This document shows positions 20,439 through 29,615 of a DNA stretch of 64,000 nt, one piece after another. A program made the position numbers and the translations under genes. The notes beneath the pieces are model-generated. The model made no database searches, was not told where the DNA came from, and was given only the letters and a program-made list of their open reading frames with translations. The first letter of the stretch is position 1; the number at the start of each line of letters is the position of its first letter. The stretch comes from Candidatus Melainabacteria bacterium (GTDB lineage Bacteria > Cyanobacteriota > Vampirovibrionia > LMEP-6097): positions 62,001-126,000 of the forward strand of contig DUDT01000004.1 in assembly GCA_005110385.1 (NCBI GenBank). Reading direction: 5' to 3'.

Positions 20439-21590
20439 TTAACTACTTCTAAGAAAAATCTCTTTAGAAATAATCAACCTCTGAATCTGTGAAGTACCTT
20501 CATAAATCTGATAGATTTTAGCATCACGCATTAATTTCTCTACTGGGTACTCTTTAGAGTAACCATAACCACCATAGACTTGGACTGCATTAGTAGCTGA
20601 TTTCATTGCTGCATCAGCAGCAAACGCCTTCGCAAAAGAAGCGAATTTAGTGTTTCTTTCACCTCTATCTATCATCCAAGCTGATTTCCAAGTTAATAAC
20701 TGAGCGGCTTCGTGCTCCATAGCCATTTCTGCCACCATAAAACTCACAGCTTCGTGCATGGCTATAGGTACCCCAAATGAAGTTCTTTCCATGGAGTATT
20801 TAATAGAGTAATCTCTACAGGCTTTAATAATACCCACTGCACCAGCAGCTACTCCTGGGCGCGTTCTGTCGAAGGCTTTCATTGATATTTTGAAACCATC
20901 TCCTTCTGCACCGAGTAAGTATTTAGCTGGGATTTTAACATCTTTAAAAGTTACTGAGTGAGTGCTACTTGCTCTCTGTCCCATCATATCTTCTTTTTTA
21001 TTAACTATAACTCCAACGGTGTCCGCTGGTACTACGAATGCAGAAAGTCCTTTATGACCTTGATTAGCATCTGTTTGAGCTAATACATAGAACCATTTAG
21101 CATATTTAGCACCAGTTATCCACTGTTTGTTACCATTAATGATATATTCATCGCCTATTTTTTTAGCTGTAGTCTGCACTCCAGCTACATCTGAGCCGGC
21201 ATTGGGCTCTGTTACGCAGTAAGAAGCGAATTGTACTTCTTCCATCATCGGCGCTAAAAATTCTTTATTGATTTCATGATTATCTACTGCTATGAGTGGT
21301 GCTGATGCTAGCATGTTGGCTCCCAGGGCAGTGGCTATGCCAGTACAGGCAGCCCCTAGCTCCTCTGCGATAATACATTCTTCTAAAATTCCGAGATCCA
21401 GTCCACCTACATATTCAGGGAAACCCGGATTCATTAGCCCCACTTCAAAGGCTTTCTGTGCTATTTCTAGTGGGAATTTAGACTCTTTATCGTGATGTTC
21501 TGCTTGTGGCAGTATCTCTTTTCTTGCAAAATCGCTCGCTAATTTTTGAAGTTCCTTCTGGGTTTCATTTAGCTCAAAATCAATTACCAT
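20439..21590 (-). CDS. Acyl-CoA dehydrogenase
   Basis: YCVTEPNAGSDVAG, QVYGGYGYSKEYPVEKLMRDAKIYQIYEGTSQIQR. Confidence 0.95.
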   Translation of the reverse strand: MVIDFELNETQKELQKLASDFARKEILPQAEHHDKESKFPLEIAQKAFEVGLMNPGFPEYVGGLDLGILEECIIAEELGAACTGIATALGANMLASAPLIAVDNHEINKEFLAPMMEEVQFASYCVTEPNAGSDVAGVQTTAKKIGDEYIINGNKQWITGAKYAKWFYVLAQTDANQGHKGLSAFVVPADTVGVIVNKKEDMMGQRASSTHSVTFKDVKIPAKYLLGAEGDGFKISMKAFDRTRPGVAAGAVGIIKACRDYSIKYSMERTSFGVPIAMHEAVSFMVAEMAMEHEAAQLLTWKSAWMIDRGERNTKFASFAKAFAADAAMKSATNAVQVYGGYGYSKEYPVEKLMRDAKIYQIYEGTSQIQRLIISKEIFLRSS

Positions 21591-21764
21591 ATATTGATTT
21601 TATTCCACACTGCGTGATTTGAAAACTGTCATGTAGTATTTTGTCTGTTTGAATATTTTGGTAACAGTATGATTAAACTTTAAGGATTTGCTGAAAAACA
21701 CTAGATATTTTAAATTCCCTAAATTTTTGGTATACAATATAACCCTAGAAGAAGGAATTTAACT

Positions 21765-22883
21765 GTGAGACTATTTGAATTTGAAGCTAAGGAACTTTTT
21801 AGAGAGTTAGGTATACCTACTCCAGTGGGACAGACTATTAAGTGTGCAGAAGAGGTATTTTCTATACCAGCTAAGTCTTTTCCTAAAACGCTTAAAACAC
21901 AGGTGTTATCTGGTGGTAGAGGTAAAGCTGGTGGGATTAAGTTCGCTGATAATCAAGAAGATGCTTACCATAAAGCACAAGCAATTTTTAAATTACCTAT
22001 TAAAGGTGAATTACCTAAGACTATTTTAGTAGAACCGAAGGTTACTATTAAAAAAGAAATTTATTTAGCGATACTAATCGACAGAGCTTATAAAGGTCCT
22101 ATCCTTATGGCTTCTGCTGAAGGTGGAATTGAGATAGAAACTTCTGAAAATATTCAGATAGTTCCAGTTCCAGGAGCTAATTATTCTAATTTTTATGCTA
22201 GAGAGTTAGCTGCTAAAGTTGGTTTACAAGGGATTCAGCTAATTAAGTTTGCAGCTATTGTAGATAAGCTATGGCAAGTATGGACTAAATTTGACTGCGA
22301 TTTAGCTGAAATTAATCCACTTATCATAGATGGTGACGATAATTTCATCGCCTTAGATGGAAAAGTTACTCTAAATGAAGATTCTATAGGTAGACATCCT
22401 AGATTCGCTGGTCAATTAGTTAATCACTTATCTGATTTAGGCGATAGAGAATTTAGAGGTAAAATGTGCGGTCTAAATATAGTTGAGCTTGAAGGAAATA
22501 TCGGCATACTTTGTAATGGTGCCGGTCTTACTATGGCGACTATGGACTTGGTTTTACATAAAGGTGGTAAGCCTTCTAATTTCCTAGATGTAGGTGGTGG
22601 TGCTAATAAGGATCACGTAAAAAGAGCTTTAGATTTAGTTTCTTCTAGTGACGATGTTAAGGTACTATTAGTCAATATACTTGGTGGTATTACTGCCTGT
22701 GACGAGGTTGCAGCAGCTTTAGCTTACTATAAAGAGATAAGACCTGATGCGAAGATGGTTGTAAGATTAGTTGGTAATAATGAGGATAAGGCTAAGGCTA
22801 TTATGGATAAGGCTGGCATCCCGATGACTAATATTTTGGAGAAGGCAGTAGAAGAAGCTGTTAGCTTAGCAGCTAAGGCTTAA
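21765..22883 (+). CDS. sucC: Succinate-CoA ligase (ADP-forming) subunit beta
   Basis: GTG start; ATP-grasp; NPLIIDGDDNFIALDGKVTLNEDS; GNGAGLTMATMDLV-like motif (CNGAGLTMATMDLVLHKGGKPSNFLDVGGGA). Confidence 0.95.
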   Translation: MRLFEFEAKELFRELGIPTPVGQTIKCAEEVFSIPAKSFPKTLKTQVLSGGRGKAGGIKFADNQEDAYHKAQAIFKLPIKGELPKTILVEPKVTIKKEIYLAILIDRAYKGPILMASAEGGIEIETSENIQIVPVPGANYSNFYARELAAKVGLQGIQLIKFAAIVDKLWQVWTKFDCDLAEINPLIIDGDDNFIALDGKVTLNEDSIGRHPRFAGQLVNHLSDLGDREFRGKMCGLNIVELEGNIGILCNGAGLTMATMDLVLHKGGKPSNFLDVGGGANKDHVKRALDLVSSSDDVKVLLVNILGGITACDEVAAALAYYKEIRPDAKMVVRLVGNNEDKAKAIMDKAGIPMTNILEKAVEEAVSLAAKA

Positions 22884-22918
22884 TTACAGAGAAACGAATA
22901 TAATAAGAGAGTTGAAAA

Positions 22919-23797
22919 ATGGCAGTACTAATTAATAAAAATACAAACGTAATCGTACAGGGGATTACAGGAACTATGGGTGGAACCCATGCTCGTTTGA
23001 TGAAAGCTTACGGCACTAATATCGTAGCTGGGGTTACTCCGGGGAAAGGTGGACAAGATTTTGAGGGTATTCCAGTCTTTGATACAGTTTACGAAACGAC
23101 TAAACACTTTAGAGTAGACTGTTCAGTAATTTTCGTTCCACCATACTTTGCTTTAGATGCTGCTTTAGAAGCTATCGAAGCTGGGATTCCTTTAATATCG
23201 GTTATCACTGAAGGTTTACCACCGCAGGATGCTGTTAAATTGCATGCTGCCGCTAAAGCTAATGGTACTTTAGTTAATGGTCCTAATTGCCCTGGTATTA
23301 TCACTCCTGGTGAGTGTTTGATAGGTATTCACCCTGGATCTATTTATAAGCCAGGTAAAATAGGTTTAATTTCTAGATCTGGTACTTTGACCTATGAGAT
23401 TGGTTTAGGTTTAAAACAGGCTGATATTGGTATTTCTACTGCTATTGGTATTGGTGGTGATCCGATTATTGGGATAGATCAGATTAAATCATTAGAACTT
23501 TTCCAGAATGATCCAGAAACTGAGATGATTATTCTTGTGGGCGAAATCGGTGGTTCTGCTGAAGAAGAGGCTGCTGAATATATTAAATCTAATGTTAGAA
23601 AGCCAGTAATCGGTTATGTAGCTGGTGTTACGGCACCCCCAGGAAAAAGAATGGGGCATGCTGGAGCTATTATCGCTGGTAATAAAGGTACGGCTAAGTC
23701 TAAGAGAGAGGCTTTTGAGGCTGCTAATGTAAAAGTTGCGGATACCCCTTATGAGATTATTGACTTAGTGAAGCAAGAATTAGCTATACTAGCTTAG
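22919..23797 (+). CDS. sucD: Succinate-CoA ligase subunit alpha
   Basis: VQGITGTMGGTHA, GPNCPGIITPGECLIGI, RSGTLTYE, GHAGAII. Confidence 0.96.
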   Translation: MAVLINKNTNVIVQGITGTMGGTHARLMKAYGTNIVAGVTPGKGGQDFEGIPVFDTVYETTKHFRVDCSVIFVPPYFALDAALEAIEAGIPLISVITEGLPPQDAVKLHAAAKANGTLVNGPNCPGIITPGECLIGIHPGSIYKPGKIGLISRSGTLTYEIGLGLKQADIGISTAIGIGGDPIIGIDQIKSLELFQNDPETEMIILVGEIGGSAEEEAAEYIKSNVRKPVIGYVAGVTAPPGKRMGHAGAIIAGNKGTAKSKREAFEAANVKVADTPYEIIDLVKQELAILA

Positions 23798-23813
23798 TTC
23801 AAGTAATTTTCTG

Positions 23814-24941
23814 ATGGATATTTCTGTAATAACTTACTCCGTTTTCATTCCTCTACTGAATGAGCTCCACACACTTCTAAAGACTATCGGTTTAAATAGT
23901 CTTGGCTGGTCTATAGTCTTTCTTACAGCTATTGTAAAGCTTATATTGACGCCTCTTACTTTTAAACAGATTAAAAGTACGAAGAAGATGCAGGTAGTAC
24001 AACCTAAGCTTAAAAAGCTTCAGGAAGACCTTAAGAAGAAAGAGGAAAAATTTAAAGATAATCCAGAGAAGCTTAAAGACTTGCGTTCAAGCTTTCAGCA
24101 GGAAATGATGTCTTTTTACAAGGATAATAAAATTAATCCATTAGGTGGATGTTTACCATTATTAGTTCAGATGCCTATTTTGATTGGTTTATTCTGGACT
24201 TTTTCTGGTACGCCTTTTAAAGATCAGCCCATATTCATGGATGTAAAGGTAGTGAAAGCAGCTGATGCTCATAAAAAAGAAGTAAAAGCTTCTACTAAAG
24301 CTGAAATCTATGTTAATGCTGAAGGTAAAAGGGCTAGAATAGCTTTAAACAGTAAGTCTGTGACTTTACTTGAAGGTGAAGAATTTATAATTCAACCGAC
24401 TAAATTAATGGGCGATGCTGAGTTTGATAATAGTTTAATTAAATGGGGTTTCTTCGGTGATAAAAAAGAAAATGAATATGTTTCTTTAGAGACTTTGCCT
24501 GATGGTACGGCAAAGGTGCTTGCTGTAAAAGCTGGTGGTACTGCTAAGGTACAGGCTTATTTACCAGCCTCGCAGCAGCCAGAATCATTCTTCTTTATTA
24601 AAGACTTCGGTACTACTGGTGTCTATGATGTAAAGAAAGGCACTTTTAATTTCGATGTGTTAATTCTGGTCGCTTTATTTGGTTTTAGTGTCTGGCTTTC
24701 ATCATATTTAAATGCTCCTAAATTTCCAGATGATCCTAAAAAAATAGAAGAAGATCCGCAGCTAATGATGCAGAAGACTATGACAAGTATGATGCCAGTG
24801 ATGATGACGGGTATGATGTTCTTTATTCCACTACCAACGGGTGCCCTGCTTTATATGATAGTAAGTGGTTTCATACAGAGTGGCCAGACTTATTATGCGA
24901 TGAAGCATTATGATAAGAAGCTTACAGAGCAAGCTTCTTGA
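23814..24941 (+). CDS. yidC: YidC/Oxa1-family membrane insertase with Ig-like insert in extracytoplasmic loop
   Basis: LGWSIVFLTAIVKLILTPLTFKQIKSTKKMQ, NPLGGCLPLLVQMPILIGLFW, MTGMMFFIPLPTGALLYMIVSG; inserted beta-rich segment between TM segments. Confidence 0.93.
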   Translation: MDISVITYSVFIPLLNELHTLLKTIGLNSLGWSIVFLTAIVKLILTPLTFKQIKSTKKMQVVQPKLKKLQEDLKKKEEKFKDNPEKLKDLRSSFQQEMMSFYKDNKINPLGGCLPLLVQMPILIGLFWTFSGTPFKDQPIFMDVKVVKAADAHKKEVKASTKAEIYVNAEGKRARIALNSKSVTLLEGEEFIIQPTKLMGDAEFDNSLIKWGFFGDKKENEYVSLETLPDGTAKVLAVKAGGTAKVQAYLPASQQPESFFFIKDFGTTGVYDVKKGTFNFDVLILVALFGFSVWLSSYLNAPKFPDDPKKIEEDPQLMMQKTMTSMMPVMMTGMMFFIPLPTGALLYMIVSGFIQSGQTYYAMKHYDKKLTEQAS

Positions 24942-24957
24942 CTGAAATAGAGTCATT

Positions 24958-25284
24958 CTATACAAGCTTCATATCGAATGATTCTATATTCATTTGATAT
25001 TTTTGATTACGGAAATTAAATATAATTTCTTCTGAGCCTTGAGCTAAAGCAGTTTCTCTTAATTTAAGAATATTGCTAAGTTCTCCAGGTGTGATATCTA
25101 AGTCGCTTAAATTTACAGTTTCGCTTTCATTCACCTTTGTGACATCACTATTTATCAGTGAAGCGAAATTATTTAATGCATTAGAACCGCCACTCAGATC
25201 TTTAACGGACTGCTTCAGACCTTGAAGTACACCTTTGCCGATATTTGTCGCTAGAGTGCCAGTGAGGTTGTTAAAAAAAGTCAT
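24958..25284 (-). CDS. Small uncharacterised protein in flagellar cluster
   Basis: Tightly spaced after flgD-like ORF in the same direction. Confidence 0.6.
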   Translation of the reverse strand: MTFFNNLTGTLATNIGKGVLQGLKQSVKDLSGGSNALNNFASLINSDVTKVNESETVNLSDLDITPGELSNILKLRETALAQGSEEIIFNFRNQKYQMNIESFDMKLV

Positions 25285-25285
25285 A

Positions 25286-25714
25286 TTATTTTCCTCCTGT
25301 AGTGGTCGGAGCTTTACCCATAATTACAAAATCTCTAATTTCCTTAATGCTAAGTTTTAATCCTTGTAATTCAGTCGTGAGAGTCGTATTCAGTTCTTTA
25401 ACAGCTTTAGTTTGCTGTGCAGCTTGTTCAACTTGAGCTATAACAGCTTGCTGTTGTACGATTTGATCAGTTTCTACTGTGTCAAAAGGGCTCTGGTTCT
25501 GTAATTGAGCTGATAGTAGCTTGATAAACATGTCTGGATCAAAATCACTGGTTGCCCCACCATTGATTTTAGTGGTAGCAACTGCTTGATCTATAGCTGC
25601 TTGATCTATTATTCCACCTATTGGTGTATCCTTGGTTCCTGCTTTTGTGGTTCCAGCTATTGGTGCTGGTGTGGTTGTTGTGGGTGGTGTGGCTCCTGCG
25701 GGACTTACTGGCAT
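25286..25714 (-). CDS. flgD: Flagellar hook capping protein FlgD, short N-terminal form
   Basis: DPDMFIKLLSAQLQNQSPFDTVETDQIVQQQAVIAQVEQ. Confidence 0.82.
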   Translation of the reverse strand: MPVSPAGATPPTTTTPAPIAGTTKAGTKDTPIGGIIDQAAIDQAVATTKINGGATSDFDPDMFIKLLSAQLQNQSPFDTVETDQIVQQQAVIAQVEQAAQQTKAVKELNTTLTTELQGLKLSIKEIRDFVIMGKAPTTTGGK

Positions 25715-25769
25715 AAATTTTTCCTTTTAAATTTTTTTTATTTTTTAATTACCTTATGGATAGTGGCTT

Positions 25770-27392
25770 TTACCTTAGAATGCTGAACAACTCTGTTTGA
25801 AAGCTGTACTGATCTTTAGTCCTGTCATCTTGCTGACGCTGATTACTTTCTTGTCTTTTTTTCTGCTCCTCTCTCCCTTCATTAAAAGAATTTTTCCCTT
25901 CTGGGTTTTTATCGTTTAAATTACCTGAACTGGATTTACTAATATTGATATCACTGATAGAGACACCTTTATCACCTAGTGCTGCTGTAAGTTCTGATAT
26001 TTTATGCTTTAAAGTCTCTTCTGCTGCTTCATTGGTCACGCTGAGTTGAATTGAGATCTGCTGATCAGCATTTTTACTGATGGTGACATCTACTGTCCCG
26101 AGCTCTTCTGGATTGAGTTTTATTTTTAGCTCTCGACTAGAATTAGGGTTCGTATCTCTAACTAAGTCTGGTAAAGTTCTTACCAGCTCTGCGGCTTTCA
26201 TAGCCGTATTTATAGTTTCTGGATTGCGGCTGTGACTGAGTTTTACTTCTTTATGAAAGAGTAGATTATTGTCTTTATTTTGACTATCGCTGTTAAGAGG
26301 AGCTTGATCTACCTGTATGGATTCTAAGCCTATGCTAGATAGGCTTTCATCATTTCCTATGCCTTCTTGTTTAAAATCAACCTCTATTTTAAATTCACTA
26401 TCTAAATTACCGAGTAACTGGAAAATTTCTGTTTTTATGCTTTTAGTCTCATCATCACCCAGATCCGAGATAGATTTATTTATATTTTTCAACTGAGCAT
26501 TAAGTTCTTCACTGAGAGCGGAACTGACTTCTAGTAGCTTAGTTACTTGTTCATTTTTATCGCCAAGTTTAATTATTTGGTCTAACTTGACTTCTAGTTC
26601 TGGATTAAGCTTTGGTAACTGTGTTTCAGAATCTAGGGCTAATTTTTCTAAAGAAACATCACTGATATTTATATTCTCGATTTCTTTATTTAAAATGCTT
26701 TGCATTTTCTCTAATTTATCTGAGAGTGCTGAAACTACTTCATTTAAAACTACTGCTTTGAGCTCAGGAGCCTTACCAGCCAGCTCAGGGCTATTTAAAA
26801 GTTGATTAACGAGTTCGCTTATTGGTGTGGTAGTTTCACTATCACCTGAACTGCTTAAGCTAATTTCATTAGCGTAGCTTTGTAATAAGCTGTTGATCGC
26901 AGGGCTATTAGTGTGTTCTGCTGCCGTGATGTCTATATTCTGAGATATGATAAAACCTTGCTCCGCCGTGCTAGTAGAATCTTTAAGCTCTGGTGTTGGT
27001 GGCACTTGTGCTATCTGAGTTTGCTGTATAAATGTGATTAATGCATTCAGAACCTCTTTGGTGACTTCTTTTAACTCTTCTTTGTTAATTTCGCTTTCAT
27101 TGTTATCTGATTTTTTACTAGGAGACTTATCTGCTAAAGTCTTATCGAAACTATTAGCTTCGCTTTTTTTGGTCTCATTTGTAGCATTGCTGCTTTTATC
27201 TAAATTTTGAGTGCTAGAAACTTCAGCTTCTATAGAATTTTGTTGTTTAACACCTTTACTAGAAGCCTTATCCTGCCCACTTTTTTGAAAACTATCACTG
27301 CGAGAGGATCTCGCATCAAGCTTGGCATTAGAGGAAAAGCTAAGCGCTTGCACGGGATTTACTGACTTTAGGGGATTTAGAATTTCCTGCAT
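25770..27392 (-). CDS. fliK: Flagellar hook-length control protein FliK
   Basis: C-terminal Flg_hook: ELKIKLNPEELGTVDVTISKNADQQISIQLSVTNEAAEETLKHKISELTAAL. Confidence 0.85.
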   Translation of the reverse strand: MQEILNPLKSVNPVQALSFSSNAKLDARSSRSDSFQKSGQDKASSKGVKQQNSIEAEVSSTQNLDKSSNATNETKKSEANSFDKTLADKSPSKKSDNNESEINKEELKEVTKEVLNALITFIQQTQIAQVPPTPELKDSTSTAEQGFIISQNIDITAAEHTNSPAINSLLQSYANEISLSSSGDSETTTPISELVNQLLNSPELAGKAPELKAVVLNEVVSALSDKLEKMQSILNKEIENINISDVSLEKLALDSETQLPKLNPELEVKLDQIIKLGDKNEQVTKLLEVSSALSEELNAQLKNINKSISDLGDDETKSIKTEIFQLLGNLDSEFKIEVDFKQEGIGNDESLSSIGLESIQVDQAPLNSDSQNKDNNLLFHKEVKLSHSRNPETINTAMKAAELVRTLPDLVRDTNPNSSRELKIKLNPEELGTVDVTISKNADQQISIQLSVTNEAAEETLKHKISELTAALGDKGVSISDINISKSSSGNLNDKNPEGKNSFNEGREEQKKRQESNQRQQDDRTKDQYSFQTELFSILR

Positions 27393-27394
27393 AG

Positions 27395-27841
27395 TTAATA
27401 TTCATTAACCCTGAAACGAGTGGAAACTAAATCATCTATTTCCTTTATCTCTTCCTGTAAAAGCTCTTTTTTATAGTCTTCTAGTGCATTTTCTTTCATG
27501 ATTTCTAGTCCTTTTTCATCACGAGAGTACTGCACTAGTTTTTTTTGTTCTACTTGGACTAATTTTTGTCTTTTAGCTAATCTAACTGTTTCTGTATTTC
27601 GTTCGTGCTGAAGCTTTTGACCGAATATTTCTTTACTTTGATGATCAAGAAGATTAAAGCCCTCTTGGGCTTTTTGAATCATAGTATGGTAAACCTCTTC
27701 CTGTTTATCATCTATGGCTGTGATCTTATCTTCGATCTCACGATAACCTTGTAATGCTTTATTGTATTGGGCGAGCTGTTTATCTTTCAGTATCTTTTTG
27801 TACTTTAATACAGCATCTAGCCTAAACTGAAATTTCTTCAC
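27395..27841 (-). CDS. fliJ: Flagellar export protein FliJ
   Basis: FQFRLDAVLKYKKILKDKQLAQYNKALQ; coiled coil; immediately upstream of fliK. Confidence 0.8.
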   Translation of the reverse strand: MKKFQFRLDAVLKYKKILKDKQLAQYNKALQGYREIEDKITAIDDKQEEVYHTMIQKAQEGFNLLDHQSKEIFGQKLQHERNTETVRLAKRQKLVQVEQKKLVQYSRDEKGLEIMKENALEDYKKELLQEEIKEIDDLVSTRFRVNEY

Positions 27842-27990
27842 TTCACTTATATTTGTTTAATTCAGTACTTTTGATCTAAGCTTTTTGGTGTGTTTTTTCA
27901 GATGTATTCACTATTTCTAAATTTTAATAATTATTCCTTAAAAAGGACTTTAGATACATACTTTCTTGTGGTATTATAATCTAGCGTTGA

Positions 27991-28065
27991 TCCCAAGTAG
28001 CTCAGCGGTAGAGCTATCGGCTGTTAACCGATCGGTCACTGGTTCGAATCCAGTCTTGGGAGCCA
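27991..28065 (+). tRNA. tRNA-Asn(GTT), CCA encoded
   Basis: Acceptor TCCCAAG/CTTGGGA, anticodon arm ATCGG-CTGTTAA-CCGAT, T arm with GGTTCGAATCC, 3' GCCA. Confidence 0.97.
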
Positions 28066-28067
28066 TT
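28021..28067 (+). repeat. attL: direct repeat overlapping tRNA-Asn 3' end
   Basis: ctgttaaccgatcggtcactggttcgaatccagtcttgggagccatt. Confidence 0.93.
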
Positions 28068-28089
28068 TTTAAGAGTCAGAATACAGTGA

Positions 28090-28112
28090 ATCACCAGACG
28101 TTCCGTGCGGGA
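28090..28112 (+). repeat. Left subterminal inverted repeat of the element
   Basis: atcaccagacgttccgtgcggga, reverse complement matches 39825-39847 at 21/23. Confidence 0.85.
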
Positions 28113-28370
28113 CTAATTTATTATATCTTATAGATAAATTTTTGCTTTGGGTGGTCGGTAAAAAAATAATTTAGTTACTTTGGGTAATCGGCCATTGCTG
28201 ATTCGACAAAAAATGATATATTAAGACTAGATACCAAGAGAAAGTGATATTTCTCCTAAGGTCCAGATAAGCCAGTGGGTAGCTCATAAGAGTCCATATA
28301 TAGCTGAATCTGGGTAGCCACTGGTCTATCATCATAGTCTTTTGTATCTTTTTATAGTTAGATCTATTTA

Positions 28371-28452
28371 AATCCGTAATAACGGGGAGTTTGGCTAGTT
28401 CTAATTTTACTAATATTTTCTTCTACATGAATCCGTAGTAACGGGGAGTTTA
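28371..28452 (+). repeat. Two direct copies of atccgta(a/g)taacggggagttt, 59-nt period
   Basis: Copies at 28372-28392 and 28431-28451, each with a small CCGT/ACGG hairpin, upstream of the recombinase ORFs. Confidence 0.8.
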
Positions 28453-28536
28453 TGTATAGGGCGGTATAGTAAACAGTTTTTAGCTCAATGAGCCTTGTGC
28501 GTTCATTGGAAATTTATATTATTAAAGGACAATAAA

Positions 28537-28914
28537 ATGACTTTTGAGAAAGAGTTTTGCAATTCTATTGCAGTAGCCAGAGGCTTTACAAAAACAGATC
28601 AAAAAATACATAAACTAAAACAAAAGATCCCAACACAACATAAATCAGTAATAGAAGCATGGGATCAAGCCATGAAAAATGCTGCATCTTGTTATGGAAG
28701 AATAGTAGGACCGAATACTAGAAGGATTTACTTTAATGCTGCGGTTAAATTCTTTAAATACGTGAAAAATGATTATTCTAATCTCTATCAAGCCTGTGTA
28801 ATGGCTATAGATGAATGCAGACCAGAGCAGTTTTCAACTCGTAAGCATATTAAGGAGGCTGGGATTAGCTTAGCCAAATTTTTAATTTATAAAGGAGAGC
28901 TATTAAATGACTAA
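28537..28914 (+). CDS. N-terminal core-binding half of a split tyrosine recombinase
   Basis: ATG at 28537 preceded by aaagga; SAM-like helical sequence; overlaps the catalytic ORF start. Confidence 0.65.
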   Translation: MTFEKEFCNSIAVARGFTKTDQKIHKLKQKIPTQHKSVIEAWDQAMKNAASCYGRIVGPNTRRIYFNAAVKFFKYVKNDYSNLYQACVMAIDECRPEQFSTRKHIKEAGISLAKFLIYKGELLND

Positions 28915-29563
28915 TGAATTAATTGAGTTAATCAAATCTGTAAATCTAAAAAAGGTAAAGGAAGCTCATGTCAAATTAAAAGATACGAAAATTAAAAGAA
29001 CTATTTCTAGGGTAATAGATACCTTAAGCTTAGAGGATTTAGGAAAAGCTCTAGAAACTAACGAAAGACTTTTAACTAGTGAAGCTAATAAAGAGCTAAA
29101 TAAAATTATTATGCTCTTTGCTTTCTGGACTGCTTTTAGAGCCTCTGAAATTATTAACCTAGAAATAACAGATATAAACTTAAAAGCTAATCGTCTTCTA
29201 GTAAGACAGGGGAAAGGCTCTAAAGATAGAGAAACGGGGATGAGTAAAGAGATTAAGCCACATTTAGAAAGGTATCTAAATGAGATTAGACCACAGTCTA
29301 AATCATTAAAAGCTTTTCTTTTATCTGATGGGCGGGAAATTACTTTAGACAGGCTAGAGAAGAGAATTAAGTATATCTTTAAAAAAGCTGGTCTTAAAGG
29401 TTTATTACACAGCTTTAGACGTGGTGCTTTAACTCATTATGCTAATCGTGGAGTGCCTTTAAGCCATCTTCAGATTATCGCAGGACACGCAAATATTCAG
29501 ACCACTATGAGCTATGTAAATCACAAAGTAGAAGAGGTAATCAATGCACAGATTAATTGGTAG
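28907..29563 (+). CDS. Tyrosine recombinase catalytic domain
   Basis: R (AFRASEIINL), K (RQGKGSKDR), HxxR (HSFRR), H (IAGHAN), Y (TMSYVNH). Confidence 0.92.
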   Translation: MTNELIELIKSVNLKKVKEAHVKLKDTKIKRTISRVIDTLSLEDLGKALETNERLLTSEANKELNKIIMLFAFWTAFRASEIINLEITDINLKANRLLVRQGKGSKDRETGMSKEIKPHLERYLNEIRPQSKSLKAFLLSDGREITLDRLEKRIKYIFKKAGLKGLLHSFRRGALTHYANRGVPLSHLQIIAGHANIQTTMSYVNHKVEEVINAQINW

Positions 29564-29615
29564 TGATTTTAAAAGCATAAATAATAATTTAAACAAACCA
29601 ACAGGAGACAGTATT

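Noticed and set aside
25586-25786. 66-aa Cys/Trp/Gly-rich ORF
   Set aside because: Antisense to the Pro/Thr/Ala-rich N-terminus of FlgD; composition artefact.
28371-28452. CRISPR-like repeats
   Set aside because: Only two copies and no regular spacer array or cas genes.
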